Source: an uncultured Pseudomonadales bacterium | GTDB lineage: Bacteria > Pseudomonadota > Gammaproteobacteria > Pseudomonadales > Cellvibrionaceae | Direction of reading: 5' to 3' | Assembly (NCBI GenBank): GCA_947488935.1 | Contig: CANLBN010000001.1 | Span: 1-64,000 of the forward strand | Length of the DNA: 64,000 nucleotides | Shown: positions 10,138-20,210 of the stretch, piece after piece | Position numbering within the stretch: the stretch's first letter is position 1 | How the letters are laid out: each line of letters begins with the position of its first letter | The notes under the pieces: generated by a model | Seen by the model: the letters and a program-made list of their open reading frames with translations, nothing else | Databases searched by the model: none | What the model was told of the DNA's origin: nothing | Position numbers and translations under genes: made by a program

Positions 10138-11436
10138 ATGTCACAATCACGTTCAAGTACTTTATTTGCAGACGCCCAACAAGTTATTCCTGGCGGCGTT
10201 AACTCACCTGTCAGGGCATTTAAAGCTGTAGGTGGCACACCAATATTTTTAAAACGCGCTGAAGGTGCTTATATTTTTGACGAAGATGATAAGCGCTACA
10301 TCGATTACGTATTGTCTTGGGGGCCTATGATATTAGGTCACGCAAATGCTGACGTTATAAAAGCAGTGACAGAAAAAGCACAACACGGTCTAAGCTTTGG
10401 CGCACCAACGGAGCTAGAAACCACTCTCGCCAAAGAAATTTGCCACATTATTCCCAATATGGATCAGGTGCGCTTTGTTAACTCAGGTACAGAGGCAACA
10501 ATGAGCGCAATACGTCTCGCACGTGGCTACACTGGGCGAGACAAAATTGTAAAGTTCGAAGGCTGCTATCACGGCCACTCCGATTCGCTATTAGTAAAAG
10601 CGGGCTCCGGTGCCCTGACACTCGGGGTACCAAGCTCGCCAGGTGTCCCTAAAGCACTTGCTGACCATACAATTACGCTTAGCTACAATGATATTGCGCA
10701 GGTAGAAGCTGCATTTGAAGAAGCCGGCGATGAAATTGCCTGCATTATCGTTGAGCCCGTCGCTGGGAATATGAATTGTATCCCTCCTGTCGATGGTTTT
10801 TTACAAACCTTACGTAAGGTCTGCGACCAATATGGTGCCGTATTAATTTTTGATGAGGTCATGACCGGCTTTCGTGTTCATGCTCAAGGTGCACAAGCTC
10901 AGTATGGTGTAGATGCCGATATCATTACACTCGGTAAAGTCATGGGTGGAGGCATGCCCGTTGGTGCATTCGGCGGTAAAGCTCAAATCATGAACCAAAT
11001 CGCACCGCTTGGCCCTATATATCAGGCAGGAACTTTATCGGGTAATCCCGTTGCAATGGCAGCAGGTTTGGCTAATTTACAAGGGCTAAAGCAAGAAGGC
11101 TTTTACGAGTCACTTTTTGAGACGACCACGTCACTCGTTACCGGTTTACAAGATCGCGCCGATAAGGCAGGCATCCCCTTTACCACTAATCATGTGGGTT
11201 CGATGTTCGGATTTTTCTTCCTAAAAGATAATAGCGATATAGATACTGTAACGAATTACCAACAGGTGATGGATTGCAATATCGAGCGCTTTAATAAGTT
11301 CTTTCATTTAATGCTAAATGAAGGCATCTACTTTGCGCCCGCCTCTTACGAGGCAGGATTTACCTCAATTTGTCACAGCACTGAGGATATCAACGCGACA
11401 CTGGATGCCGCCGAAAAAGTGTTTGCCCAACTATAA
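10138..11436 (+). CDS. hemL: glutamate-1-semialdehyde 2,1-aminomutase
   Basis: PLP enzyme that forms 5-aminolevulinate from glutamate-1-semialdehyde in the C5 heme route. The PLP lysine is Lys267 in [37 protein letters not shown] (about 115-134) and [10 protein letters not shown] are intact. The 432 residues match the family. Its stop codon overlaps the start of the next gene as TAATG, so the sulfurtransferase is probably translationally coupled. HemJ lies directly upstream. Confidence 0.97.
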   Translation: MSQSRSSTLFADAQQVIPGGVNSPVRAFKAVGGTPIFLKRAEGAYIFDEDDKRYIDYVLSWGPMILGHANADVIKAVTEKAQHGLSFGAPTELETTLAKEICHIIPNMDQVRFVNSGTEATMSAIRLARGYTGRDKIVKFEGCYHGHSDSLLVKAGSGALTLGVPSSPGVPKALADHTITLSYNDIAQVEAAFEEAGDEIACIIVEPVAGNMNCIPPVDGFLQTLRKVCDQYGAVLIFDEVMTGFRVHAQGAQAQYGVDADIITLGKVMGGGMPVGAFGGKAQIMNQIAPLGPIYQAGTLSGNPVAMAAGLANLQGLKQEGFYESLFETTTSLVTGLQDRADKAGIPFTTNHVGSMFGFFFLKDNSDIDTVTNYQQVMDCNIERFNKFFHLMLNEGIYFAPASYEAGFTSICHSTEDINATLDAAEKVFAQL

Positions 11437-12314
11437 TGGAACAACCCATGGCATCGCTTGCTCTACCCAGTATTCTGGTCTCTATCGATTGGCTCAAAGA
11501 ACATATTGATCTCCCACAACTGGTAGTACTCGATGCTAGTGCACATATGCCCAACGCAAATCGCAACGCGATGAAAGAGTGGCAACAAAGCAGAATTCCT
11601 CGTGCAGGTTTTTTCGACTTTAATAATAGTATTTGTGATCGTAGCTCCGATTTACCCCATATGCTTCCGTCTCCAGAAATTTTTACAGCCGAAGTACAAA
11701 AGCTCGGAATTGATCAAGACAGCATTGTCGTTATTTACGATAGCCTAGGTATTTTCTCTGCCCCAAGAGCATGGTGGATGTTCGCCTCAATGGGTCATAC
11801 TCAGTGCGCAGTACTCAATGGGGGCCTTCCTGAATGGCAGAGGCAAGGTGGCGCCATTGATCAAACTGCACCCTTAACAACGATAGAAAAAGGGAACTTT
11901 ATCGCCAACAAACAGGGCGAACTTATAAAAAATAAAGAGCAAATACTTGCAGCAATTGACAATCAATCGATTAGCATTATTGATGCACGATCAAAGGCGC
12001 GTTTTGATGGTATAGCTCCAGAGCCCAGAGCAGGACTTAGCAGCGGGCATATACCCCACTCCAAAAACTTACCCTTTACTGAATTATTAATCGATGGAAA
12101 ATTCAAAGATACCAATACGCTAAAGCAATTACTAGAGGCTCATATCAGTCATCAACAAGCACTTTATGCAAGCTGCGGTAGCGGAATAACAGCCTGTGTT
12201 ATTGCCTTTGCGGCAAGACTTTGTAAGTTTCCGCATATTGCCGTTTATGATGGCTCGTGGGCTGAATGGGGGCAACCTAAACTTGGCTTACCAATAAATA
12301 CAGCCATAGAGTAA
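11436..12314 (+). CDS. sseA: 3-mercaptopyruvate/thiosulfate sulfurtransferase, SseA-like
   Basis: Two-domain rhodanese. The N-terminal inactive domain covers about residues 10-140. The C-terminal catalytic domain carries Cys247 in the loop CGSGITA, which is the pattern associated with 3-mercaptopyruvate as sulfur donor, not thiosulfate (CRxGxR type). Length of 292 is typical. The ATG shares one base with the hemL stop; a second in-frame ATG four codons later is an alternative start. Coupling to heme synthesis is unusual in function, and the two may simply be neighbours. Confidence 0.88.
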   Translation: MEQPMASLALPSILVSIDWLKEHIDLPQLVVLDASAHMPNANRNAMKEWQQSRIPRAGFFDFNNSICDRSSDLPHMLPSPEIFTAEVQKLGIDQDSIVVIYDSLGIFSAPRAWWMFASMGHTQCAVLNGGLPEWQRQGGAIDQTAPLTTIEKGNFIANKQGELIKNKEQILAAIDNQSISIIDARSKARFDGIAPEPRAGLSSGHIPHSKNLPFTELLIDGKFKDTNTLKQLLEAHISHQQALYASCGSGITACVIAFAARLCKFPHIAVYDGSWAEWGQPKLGLPINTAIE

Positions 12315-12334
12315 AGCGATATATTTTATCGCTT
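12314..12334 (+). terminator. hairpin at the end of the sulfurtransferase gene
   Basis: AAGCGATA (12314-12321) pairs perfectly with TATCGCTT (12327-12334) around a TATTT loop, immediately after the stop codon. It lacks a proper T-run, so termination is uncertain; it may protect the 3' end of the hem transcript. Confidence 0.4.
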
Positions 12335-12432
12335 CTCTAGGCAAGCAAGAAAAGAGGTATCATTCTCGCCACTACTCTTTGCAATTGCTTTATTCACTAA
12401 AAACGAGGGTATTTTCTCAGGTAATATTTAAA

Positions 12433-12840
12433 ATGGCACAGGAAGACTATTCGACACCACACATCATACAAAGCCAGCCTTCTCAAGAATATTACTTTAA
12501 AGAAGGCTGCTATATCTTAGAACTATCAAACTCAAACACAGATCCCCAACTCTCTATCGCACGCGTTCGGGTACTACCCAATACACAAACAAAATTGCAT
12601 CAATTAAGCCAGACGATAGAGCGATACGTCATTTTAGAAGGTCAAGGAGAGGTTATATTAGGGAGTTCTATAACCGGACAACATATGCAATGTGTAAAAC
12701 CAAATGACGTGGTAATTATTCCAGAGAACTGCCCACAGGCAATCAAAAATAATAGCGACAGCGATTTAATTTTCTTAGCCATCTGTACACCACGGTTCGA
12801 ACCTATTAACTATTCAGAAACCTCTTCTGCACAGACTTAG
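12433..12840 (+). CDS. small cupin-domain protein
   Basis: Single cupin beta-barrel of about 135 residues, probably metal binding, with substrate unknown. Motif 1 is TKLHQLSQTIERYVILEGQGEVILG and motif 2 is PNDVVIIPENCPQAIKN. This matches the layout of mannose-6-phosphate isomerase-like cupins, although the usual first HxH is reduced to one His. I start at ATG 12433. The open frame begins earlier at a TTG (12379), with residues that do not look conserved. It converges on cysD with a gap of only 10 bases. Confidence 0.75.
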   Translation: MAQEDYSTPHIIQSQPSQEYYFKEGCYILELSNSNTDPQLSIARVRVLPNTQTKLHQLSQTIERYVILEGQGEVILGSSITGQHMQCVKPNDVVIIPENCPQAIKNNSDSDLIFLAICTPRFEPINYSETSSAQT

Positions 12841-12850
12841 ATAAATAACG

Positions 12851-13765
12851 TTAAAAATACCCTTCTCGTTTTTTCTGCTCCATCGAACCCGCCTGATCAT
12901 GGTCAATCACTCGACCTTGACGCTCAGAAGTGGTCGCAAGTAACATCTCCTGAATAATTTCAGGCAATGTTTGCGCAGTTGACTCAACAGCACCGGTTAA
13001 TGGGTAGCAACCTAATGTTCGAAAGCGCACCATCTTCATCTCGGGCTCTTCATTTTTCTCAAGCTCCATACGCTGATCATCAACCATAATTAAAGCGCCA
13101 TCTCGCTTCACGACTGGGCGCTTGGCGGCAAAATAAAGCGGTACTATATCGATATTTTCGAGATAAATGTACTGCCATATATCAAGCTCTGTCCAGTTAG
13201 AAAGCGGAAACACTCGGATACTCTCACCCTTTTCAATCTTACTATTGTAAATTTGCCACAGCTCTGGCCTTTGGTTTTTAGGGTCCCAGCGATGAAATTT
13301 ATCCCGAAAAGAATAGATACGCTCTTTAGCTCGTGACTTTTCTTCATCTCGGCGAGCGCCACCAAAGGCAGCATCAAAACCGTGTTTATCCATTGCCTGC
13401 TTTAAGCTTTGCGTTTTCATCACGCTCGTATGTTTTTCGCTGCCGTGAACAAAAGGGCTAATATTCATATCCATACCCTCTTGGTTTTTATGGACAATTA
13501 ATTTCATCCCCGTTTTTTTCGCGACCTGCTCACGAAACTGAATCATTTCTTTGAACTTCCAGTTAGTATCAACATGCATCAACGGGAATGGCGGCTTACC
13601 TGGATAAAACGCTTTTAGTGCCAAATGCAACATCACAGCAGAGTCCTTGCCTATCGAATAAAGCATGACAGGGTTAGAGAATTCAGAAACAACCTCTCGA
13701 ATAATATGAATCGATTCCATTTCAAGTTGTTTTAAGTGTGTCATATGCAGGCGTGAAATTGCCAT
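12851..13765 (-). CDS. cysD: sulfate adenylyltransferase subunit 2
   Basis: Catalytic subunit of ATP sulfurylase, which makes adenosine 5'-phosphosulfate (APS) from sulfate and ATP. The PP-loop SIGKDS (residues 37-42) and [15 protein letters not shown] are conserved. The C-terminus ends with the family [20 protein letters not shown]. The 304 residues are standard. GAAGG about 9 bases before the ATG supports the start. It is the last gene of the leftward cysH-TSUP-cysN-cysD operon, so here cysD follows cysN, reversing the common cysD-cysN order. Confidence 0.97.
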   Translation of the reverse strand: MAISRLHMTHLKQLEMESIHIIREVVSEFSNPVMLYSIGKDSAVMLHLALKAFYPGKPPFPLMHVDTNWKFKEMIQFREQVAKKTGMKLIVHKNQEGMDMNISPFVHGSEKHTSVMKTQSLKQAMDKHGFDAAFGGARRDEEKSRAKERIYSFRDKFHRWDPKNQRPELWQIYNSKIEKGESIRVFPLSNWTELDIWQYIYLENIDIVPLYFAAKRPVVKRDGALIMVDDQRMELEKNEEPEMKMVRFRTLGCYPLTGAVESTAQTLPEIIQEMLLATTSERQGRVIDHDQAGSMEQKKREGYF

Positions 13766-13840
13766 AGTGTTACCTTCTTAAATGTCATATAAGTTGATAA
13801 AGATAAAGAGAGTAGTATTCGGCTAGCAGCCACAGAAACG

Positions 13841-15253
13841 TCAAACCTGCTTACAATTCCATTCAGGGTAGTGTCTACAAATAAGTGCATTAAGATCTTT
13901 TTCGAAAGAAGAGTAACGTACATTTACATCTATACTAGACTCCTCATTAAAATCGCTGACAATGCCAGCACCTACTGTATTATTTGTCAGTCGATCAACA
14001 ATAACAAAAGCACCCATTTTAGGATTATCACTATATTTATCTAGGGGTACGGTTTCGGTAAGGCTAACACTGACATTGCCGACTGAATTCAAATTAAATA
14101 CAGATGATTCTTTTTGCAACAATGTATTAAGATCAACCTCGTAGCCAATAGCGTCAACCACCCCTGAAATTGTTTTGGTCGAGAATTTTATAAAATATTC
14201 TCTTTGTTGCTGAAGCGGGCTTTCGGCCAGCCAGATAATATTTGCAGAAAACTGGTTACTTTGCGTAGGAACACTATCGCTCTTAACCAACATATCGCTA
14301 CGCGATATATCAATTTCATCTTCAAGTGTTATAGTTACTGCCTCATTTGGATAAGCATCTTCCCAACTGTTATCATAAGTAATTATGTCTTTCACATAAC
14401 TACGCTTACCCGAAGGCAGCACAATAACCTCATCCCCTCTAGACACAATTCCGCTAGCCACCGTGCCGCAATAGCCTCTAAAATCTCTATTCGGACGATT
14501 GACAAACTGAATGGGAAACCGGAAATCATCTATATTTTTATCTTTATCAAGCCGAGTATCTTCTAGCAGCTCCATTAATGTGAGCCCTAAGTACCAGTCC
14601 ATATTTGCACTACTATCAACAACGTTATCACCTAACAAAGCAGAAACAGGGACAAAACGAATATCAGGGAACTGTAAATTTAATTTTTTCGAAAAGCTAT
14701 GATAGTCAGCTTTAATTTTTTGGTATTTTTCTTTATCAAAGCCAATTAAATCCATTTTATTAATAGCAACAACAATGTGTTTGATACCAAGAAAGTGACA
14801 AATAAATGCGTGCCTTCGTGTTTGCTGTTGCACACCATAGCGGGCATCAATCATTATCACAGCCAGGTCGCAATTAGATGCACCCGTTGCCATGTTTCGC
14901 GTATATTGTTCATGGCCTGGGCAATCTGCAATGATATATTTACGCTTATCGGTATTAAAATAACGGTAAGCAACATCAATAGTTATGCCCTGCTCACGCT
15001 CAGACTGTAGACCATCTACTAGCAATGCTAAATCTAAATTTTCACCAGCACTACCTACTTTCTCATTGTCTTTTTTTAATGCTGACAAATGATCATCAAA
15101 AATGAGTTTGCTATCATACAAAAGCCGACCGATTAATGTCGACTTACCATCGTCAACATTTCCACAGGTTAAAAACCGTAGAAGATCTTTATGTTCATAC
15201 TGATGCAAATATTCTTCTATATCGGTAGCAATTAAATCCGATTGATGAAACAT
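13841..15253 (-). CDS. cysN: sulfate adenylyltransferase subunit 1 (GTPase)
   Basis: GTPase subunit that drives APS formation by CysD. It is EF-Tu-like: P-loop GNVDDGKST (residues 31-39), G3 DCPGH (110-114), G4 NKMD (165-168), G5 SALLG. The protein ends after the beta-barrel domains at 470 residues, so there is no fused APS kinase (CysC) domain. This agrees with the APS-reductase type of CysH in the same operon. AAAGGG before the ATG is a good ribosome site. Confidence 0.96.
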   Translation of the reverse strand: MFHQSDLIATDIEEYLHQYEHKDLLRFLTCGNVDDGKSTLIGRLLYDSKLIFDDHLSALKKDNEKVGSAGENLDLALLVDGLQSEREQGITIDVAYRYFNTDKRKYIIADCPGHEQYTRNMATGASNCDLAVIMIDARYGVQQQTRRHAFICHFLGIKHIVVAINKMDLIGFDKEKYQKIKADYHSFSKKLNLQFPDIRFVPVSALLGDNVVDSSANMDWYLGLTLMELLEDTRLDKDKNIDDFRFPIQFVNRPNRDFRGYCGTVASGIVSRGDEVIVLPSGKRSYVKDIITYDNSWEDAYPNEAVTITLEDEIDISRSDMLVKSDSVPTQSNQFSANIIWLAESPLQQQREYFIKFSTKTISGVVDAIGYEVDLNTLLQKESSVFNLNSVGNVSVSLTETVPLDKYSDNPKMGAFVIVDRLTNNTVGAGIVSDFNEESSIDVNVRYSSFEKDLNALICRHYPEWNCKQV

Positions 15254-15272
15254 GACTTAAACCCTTTTAGCG

Positions 15273-16055
15273 TTAAAACAATATAAATTTCAAACCAATA
15301 ATAAATAATAAACTTCCGAGAATAATCTGAAGATATCTATTGGCAATTTTTATAGATACCTTTGCACCCAAATAAACAGCCGGTAAAGACCCCAACAACA
15401 AGCCGCACAATATATTCAAATCCACACTCTGAAGCATCAATACATGAGCGAACCCTGCAATTAATGTAAGGGCTACAGCGTGTGTTATATCAGTGCCGAT
15501 AATATGCAGGACAGGAATCCGAGGATATAACACCAACAGCAGAGCAGCACATAAAGCACCAGCACCAACAGAAGATAGCGTCACTAAAATGCCAAGCACA
15601 AAACCTGCTAGCACTGTAATAATTGGCGCTTGCCGATAAAGCCAATCCTGCTTAATAGCTATTGGGGTATTTATTTTTAAGGAATAATTTTTTAACAACA
15701 AAACCAACGAAGTTAAAATAAGCATAAGTCCCAGAGCGACATTTAATATTGGGGTATAATCTACTGGACCATTAAAAATATCTCGCAATACGAATGCAGT
15801 TAATACAGCACCAGGCGTGCTACCCAGGGCCAATAAAAAAACCAGCCGCCAACGAATATTTCCTAAACGACTATGGCCAACACTACCAACAGCTTTGGTG
15901 GCCGCGGCATACAATAAGTCTGTACCAATAGCGATCTTTATTGGTATGCCAGAAAAAACTAATACTGGCGTCATTAAAGAGCCTCCCCCAACCCCTGTCA
16001 GGCCAACAGCAAAGCCAACTCCTGCACCCAGAAGGATATAAAATAAAAAGTCCAT
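15273..16055 (-). CDS. TSUP (TauE/SafE) family anion permease
   Basis: Integral membrane protein of 260 residues with about eight hydrophobic helices. The family signature GVGFAVGLTGVGGGSLMTPVLV lies at the N-terminus, and a second related half begins near residue 140 (GFVLGILVTLSSVGAGAL). TSUP proteins move sulfite, sulfonates or related sulfur anions. Its place between cysH and cysN, 15-20 bases from each, suggests that it serves this pathway, either as a sulfate importer or as a sulfite exporter. The sequence alone cannot decide the direction or the substrate. Confidence 0.88.
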   Translation of the reverse strand: MDFLFYILLGAGVGFAVGLTGVGGGSLMTPVLVFSGIPIKIAIGTDLLYAAATKAVGSVGHSRLGNIRWRLVFLLALGSTPGAVLTAFVLRDIFNGPVDYTPILNVALGLMLILTSLVLLLKNYSLKINTPIAIKQDWLYRQAPIITVLAGFVLGILVTLSSVGAGALCAALLLVLYPRIPVLHIIGTDITHAVALTLIAGFAHVLMLQSVDLNILCGLLLGSLPAVYLGAKVSIKIANRYLQIILGSLLFIIGLKFILF

Positions 16056-16070
16056 ATCTATTCCAGAGGA

Positions 16071-16778
16071 TTAACTATCAACGCTTTCTATATGTAGACC
16101 GCATTCTTTTTTTTCAGCTTTCTCCCACCACCAACGTCCTTCTCGTTCATGCTGGTTTGGGCCAACAGCTTTAGTGCAAGGCTCACACCCCAGAGAAATA
16201 AATCCTCGATCATGCAAAGGGTTATAGGGAACATTTTCTGAACGGATATACTCCCACAGCTCACCTGAAGACCAAGCTGCTAATGGATTAAACTTGAGTA
16301 AATCATTGCCCTCAGAGGAAAATTGATGATCCTTTTGTAATAAGGGCACATGCATACGAGTATTGGGGCTCTGATCTCTCCTTTGGCCAGTAATCCAGGC
16401 ATCTAATGTCGACAGCTTTTTTTTGAGAGGCTCCACTTTGCGAATAGAGCAACATTCTTTATGACCATCTTCATAAAAGCTAAAAAAACCTTTTTCAGAA
16501 ACTAATTTTTTCAGCTGAATAGCATCGGGGAAAAGAACATCAATATTCACACCATAGTGATTCCTTACTAACTCTATAAATCTATAAGTTTCTGCATGTA
16601 GGCGGCCGGTATCAAGTGTAAAAATAGAAACATTAGGATTAATACGAACAGACATATCCACTAGCGCAACATCTTCGGCGCCGCTAAATGATATTGCTAT
16701 GTTCGAGAAATTTTCAAACGCATAATTTAAAACATCTTGTGGATTTTTATTCTCTAATTTTTTATTGACATCTAGCAT
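16071..16778 (-). CDS. cysH: 4Fe-4S adenylylsulfate (APS) reductase
   Basis: Reduces the activated sulfate to sulfite. The cluster-binding cysteines of the APS-reductase type are all present: Cys109-Cys110 in ECCSIRK and Cys198/Cys201 in GCEPC. The catalytic cysteine is Cys226 in KECGLH near the C-terminus. The substrate loops [13 protein letters not shown] and [12 protein letters not shown] are intact. A PAPS reductase would lack the two cysteine pairs, so this enzyme should use APS directly and need no APS kinase. It is the first gene of the operon. No strong ribosome site is visible before ATG 16778. Confidence 0.95.
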   Translation of the reverse strand: MLDVNKKLENKNPQDVLNYAFENFSNIAISFSGAEDVALVDMSVRINPNVSIFTLDTGRLHAETYRFIELVRNHYGVNIDVLFPDAIQLKKLVSEKGFFSFYEDGHKECCSIRKVEPLKKKLSTLDAWITGQRRDQSPNTRMHVPLLQKDHQFSSEGNDLLKFNPLAAWSSGELWEYIRSENVPYNPLHDRGFISLGCEPCTKAVGPNQHEREGRWWWEKAEKKECGLHIESVDS

Positions 16779-16849
16779 ATTTATTTATGATCAAGTTTTT
16801 AATTCGTAAGGAATACGACATAAAGTAACAAACATATTGCTCACCGAGA

Positions 16850-16890
16850 AATACTAGTATTGTATAAGCTTATAACCATGAGCTTATACA
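16850..16890 (-). promoter_or_regulatory. nested palindromes upstream of the cys operon, candidate operator
   Basis: Three symmetric elements lie 72-112 bases before the cysH start. AATACTAGTATT (16850-16861) is a 12-bp palindrome. TGTATAAGCT (16861-16870) and AGCTTATACA (16881-16890) form a perfect 10-bp inverted repeat with a 10-bp spacer. TATAAGCTTATA (16863-16874) is itself a perfect palindrome. The position fits binding of a regulator such as the LysR-type CysB, but the regulator is inferred only. Confidence 0.5.
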
Positions 16891-17629
16891 TTTATATTAC
16901 GAACAAAAAAACCAATCTATAAATATTTATTAATTAAAAAAAATTTATAGGAAAACGAAAAATATTTTAGGCAATAACATATTATTAATAAAAAAATATT
17001 TTTAATTAGCAGTATGGATTTTAATCGCGAGAAATGAATTTAACGAGTTACAAATTGCAAGAAATGAAAAAATAAATACCAAAAAATAAAATACCATTAA
17101 CTTTAATTACAACAACCACAAAAAAAGCAACAGCACCAATACGGCAAAAAAATACAAAGAGTTTGATTTTTAACCTACGAGAAACTTATCACTAACAAAA
17201 ACCCTTTCCGTATAACTTATTATTCTAATGGAAATACACCTCATGACACTCTGTAGTTTTTGACCTCAATTTAGACGTGGACAACCATGCTAATACTAGA
17301 AATTCGCCCGAAGAATCTTTTAGGTGCATTAAGGCTATACTATTATTCTTACATAACAGACTTACTTTCCTATAAATCTATCTATAGGAAGACATCAAAA
17401 GCGCATGAGGATTCCTCTCTAGTATAAAAGCAACCTACTGACTAAAATGCCAGATCAGTTAGAGGCAGAGACTATATTCTTTTGTAGAAGCTACAAAAAT
17501 GAAGAAGGGGGAAGGAATGATGTAGATGACTATTTCTAATAACCTTGTTCTAATAACCTTGTAATAACCGCAAAACTGAGTAGTAAATTACTCAAGAAAT
17601 ACGGCATATATACAGACGAAGCGCTTAAT
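16891..17629. other. AT-rich non-coding stretch
   Basis: About 740 bases of very AT-rich DNA between the cys operon operator and the small orphan gene. It holds no convincing gene. A 46-codon frame at 17287-17427 has no clear ribosome site and no recognisable content. TTTTGTAG-AAG-CTACAAAA (17480-17498) is a perfect 8-bp hairpin. A tandem 14-bp repeat lies at 17534-17561. The region could be a remnant of a lost gene or an extended regulatory region. Confidence 0.5.
17534..17561. repeat. two tandem copies of a 14-bp repeat
   Basis: TTCTAATAACCTTG occurs twice head to tail with no mismatch (17534-17547 and 17548-17561), and a partial third copy (TAATAACC) follows. It is about 70 bases beyond the stop of the small acidic gene. 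Function unknown; it may be a slippage product or a binding-site array. Confidence 0.7.
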
Positions 17630-17935
17630 TTACTGGGTCCTTGAAGTACGCCTAAGTTCCGCAATCTCTACAATTTCTTTTGTCGATAAGCCATTAGCAT
17701 TTAGGTATTCAACAACCTTATCAAGCCCAGAGTTAATAACCATCGTAGCTTTTGACTCTGCAACCTCATAGACAATAGAGTCTATGATCTCTAATAAGTC
17801 ATCTTTAGTTTTTAAACCTACCAAAGAATCATCATTATATTTATCAACACCTAAAATATCATCGATATCATCAACGATGACCATATCATCTAATGGTGAT
17901 AATAAGGGATCTGCTAAATTTTTGCTAATAGCCAT
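17630..17935 (-). CDS. small acidic protein of unknown function
   Basis: I do not recognise this 101-residue protein. It is acidic in the first half (VIVDDIDDILGV, YNDDS, KTKDDLLEIID) and more basic at the end (AELRRTSRTQ). No signal peptide, membrane helix or cysteine is present. The predicted structure is mainly helical. It stands alone between two AT-rich non-coding stretches, with a plausible AT-rich promoter upstream but only a weak ribosome site. It could be a lineage-specific gene; there is a modest chance that it is not expressed. Confidence 0.55.
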   Translation of the reverse strand: MAISKNLADPLLSPLDDMVIVDDIDDILGVDKYNDDSLVGLKTKDDLLEIIDSIVYEVAESKATMVINSGLDKVVEYLNANGLSTKEIVEIAELRRTSRTQ

Positions 17936-17960
17936 ACGTTCTCATGCCTGCATTATTATT

Positions 17961-17987
17961 ATTATATAATTTATAACTTTTGTTATA
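17961..17987 (-). promoter_or_regulatory. possible promoter with inverted repeat
   Basis: Upstream of the small acidic gene, the minus strand reads TATAAT-type sequence (17961-17966). A perfect inverted repeat TATAAC-TTTT-GTTATA (17972-17987) lies just upstream. The repeat would sit in the promoter spacer, as an operator might. The region is so AT-rich that chance matches are likely. Confidence 0.3.
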
Positions 17988-18171
17988 CCTGTTTAAGCAC
18001 TATATCAAAAGAAAGCAATTATTAATAACAAAATAACCAATAATAGTAAAAAAATACTTTTTTTACGGCTTATAGATCTAGACAGGAACAACAAGCGTAA
18101 GTTCTAGGTTGAGATAAATTTTTGCCTTACCCGATCGGAAAAAGCAAAATGATAATCGATAATACTCACTT

Positions 18172-19155
18172 CTATTTAACAGTTTCTCCATGAGCTTGCT
18201 GGTCAGCATGGTATGAAGAGCGCACTAATGGGCCACAAGCCGCCCTTTTAAAGCCTATTTCATCGGCTAAGGCCTTATACTCTCCAAACTCCTCTGGCGT
18301 AACGTAACGCTGAACAGGCAAATGGTCTTTTGAAGGCTGCAAATACTGACCAATGGTTAGCATATCGATATTATGGGTGCGCATATCGCGCATTACTTCA
18401 AATATTTCTTCTTTGGTTTCACCCAGCCCTACCATCAAACCAGACTTAGTCAGCACATCTGGGCGTCGTGACTTATAGTTTTTAAGTAAACCCAACGACC
18501 ACTGGTAATTAGCACCTGGGCGCGCCTCTCGGTACAAACGTGGCACAGTCTCTAAATTATGATTAAACACATCGGGGGCTTCAGCAGCGAGGATATCCAG
18601 CGCTATATCCATTCTTCCCCTAAAGTCAGGCGTGAGTATTTCTACTTCAAGATTTGGGGAGTGATGGCGAGATTCCCGGATACAATCTGCAAAATGCTGT
18701 GCACCGCCATCACGCAAATCATCCCGATCTACCGATGTTATGACGACATATTTCAGGCGCATTTCAGCAATGGCTTGCGCTAACTGCTCAGGTTCATTGG
18801 TATCGAGTGGATTAGGCTTACCATGACCTACATCGCAAAAAGGGCAGCGTCGAGTACATATCTCGCCCATAATCATAAATGTTGCTGTCCCACCCGAGAA
18901 ACACTCACTCAAGTTAGGACAAGAGGCTTCCTCACAAACACTTGATAAGCCATTTTTACGCAATATTTTTTTAATACGCTCAACCTCAGCGGATGCTGCT
19001 GGCAACCTAACACGAATCCAATCTGGCTTACGCAGGGCTTTATCTGAAGCAATAACCTTAACAGGGATACGCTCTACCTTATCTGCGTCGCGTAGCTTTT
19101 CACCTTGTAGGTGGCGTTTTGTGCGTTTTACGGGAGCTGTTGGCAAATCTGACAT
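18172..19155 (-). CDS. lipA: lipoyl synthase
   Basis: Radical SAM enzyme that inserts two sulfur atoms into octanoyl groups on lipoyl domains. Both clusters are accounted for: the auxiliary cluster ligands Cys74, Cys79 and Cys85 ([12 protein letters not shown]) and the radical SAM triad Cys100, Cys104, Cys107 (CTRRCPFC). The C-terminal RSSYHADQQ contains the conserved serine ligand region. The 327 residues are standard. It ends the lipoate part of the leftward cluster, 118 bases after lipB. Confidence 0.97.
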   Translation of the reverse strand: MSDLPTAPVKRTKRHLQGEKLRDADKVERIPVKVIASDKALRKPDWIRVRLPAASAEVERIKKILRKNGLSSVCEEASCPNLSECFSGGTATFMIMGEICTRRCPFCDVGHGKPNPLDTNEPEQLAQAIAEMRLKYVVITSVDRDDLRDGGAQHFADCIRESRHHSPNLEVEILTPDFRGRMDIALDILAAEAPDVFNHNLETVPRLYREARPGANYQWSLGLLKNYKSRRPDVLTKSGLMVGLGETKEEIFEVMRDMRTHNIDMLTIGQYLQPSKDHLPVQRYVTPEEFGEYKALADEIGFKRAACGPLVRSSYHADQQAHGETVK

Positions 19156-19273
19156 GAGTTCTCGTTGAATAAAGTTTCAATCAATAATTTGGGCTAATGT
19201 GGGTAGCAAAGTAACCTGGTATTCTATCGGGTACTTTTATCCGCACACTGAATTGTAAATAGAGTTTAGCGAC

Positions 19274-19921
19274 TTATACAGTAACAACAGATAATTTATC
19301 TTTGATAATACTCACCAATATAGCTTCTGCTTCACTATAGTCAATATTTCCGCTGTCAGCTGCTATATGCTCACTTAGCTGGGTCATGCGTAAACCTGAA
19401 TACCCACATGGGTTAATAAGACTAAAAGGCGATAAATCCATATCAATATTAATGCTCATACCATGAAAACAGCAGCCTTTTCTTACTCGCAAGCCCAAAG
19501 ATGCTATTTTGTCATCGCGGCCACCTTGATGAATATAAACACCAGGCGCATCAGCTTTAGCAAAGGCAGTAATATCAAAGTGCGTTAAAAAATCGACAGC
19601 CGCCTGCTCAAGTAAACTAACCATGTCTCGCACACCAATGCCGCGCCTGCGTAAATCAATTAATGGATAAACCACCATTTGTCCCGGGCCATGGTAAGTA
19701 ACTTGCCCGCCGCGATCAGACTGTATGACGGGTATAGAACCTGGGTTGAGTAAATGATCCGCCTTACCCGCCTGACCTTGTGTAAATACAGGGTGGTGCT
19801 GAACAAGCCAAATCTGATCTTGATCGTCTTGAGTGCGGGTATCAGTAAAATCTGACATTGCCTGCCAAACGCTCTGATAATCTTGTAGGCCTAAATAGCG
19901 TATATCAATGTCTAAAGACAC
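19274..19921 (-). CDS. lipB: octanoyltransferase
   Basis: Transfers octanoate from acyl carrier protein to lipoyl domains, the step before LipA. The signature [18 protein letters not shown] (about 70-87), catalytic Lys138 ([11 protein letters not shown]) and Cys172 (INPCGYSG) are visible. The 215 residues are normal. The first base of its start codon overlaps the ybeD stop, so the two are translationally coupled. Confidence 0.96.
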   Translation of the reverse strand: MSLDIDIRYLGLQDYQSVWQAMSDFTDTRTQDDQDQIWLVQHHPVFTQGQAGKADHLLNPGSIPVIQSDRGGQVTYHGPGQMVVYPLIDLRRRGIGVRDMVSLLEQAAVDFLTHFDITAFAKADAPGVYIHQGGRDDKIASLGLRVRKGCCFHGMSINIDMDLSPFSLINPCGYSGLRMTQLSEHIAADSGNIDYSEAEAILVSIIKDKLSVVTV

Positions 19922-20193
19922 TATAGAACCATTTTTATCGCAGAATTCGCAACGAGTTTCTGGTGATAAGCGCTTAGCTGATCTATACCCGTTGCGGTAA
20001 TGAATAGCGTTATTGAGTGAAACCTACCCTTGCTGCTTTTGTTAATGGTCACTTTATCGCGATCAAAACCAGGAGCAAATTGCTCTGTCACCTCAAAGAC
20101 AAAATCAACCATTTGCTGGTTTGCATCCCCCATCACCTTTATCAAGTAATCTTCACAGGGAAATTCAATTTTAGGTGGCTCTTGTTCGCTCAC
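19921..20193 (-). CDS. ybeD: YbeD/DUF493 family protein
   Basis: Small (90 residues) ACT-like alpha/beta protein of the UPF0250 family. Recognisable blocks are [16 protein letters not shown] at the start and [19 protein letters not shown] in the middle. The family sits between dacA and lipB in many gammaproteobacteria, as it does here. Biochemical role is not established; a regulatory link to lipoylation has been suggested by context only. Confidence 0.9.
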   Translation of the reverse strand: MSEQEPPKIEFPCEDYLIKVMGDANQQMVDFVFEVTEQFAPGFDRDKVTINKSSKGRFHSITLFITATGIDQLSAYHQKLVANSAIKMVL

Positions 20194-20210
20194 AATGATA
20201 CCTCACCTAG

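Noticed and set aside
14204..14566. 120-residue plus-strand frame
   Set aside because: Antisense inside cysN, whose GTPase and barrel domains are continuous there.
17287..17427. 46-codon frame in the AT-rich gap
   Set aside because: No ribosome site, no recognisable content and codons that simply follow the AT bias.
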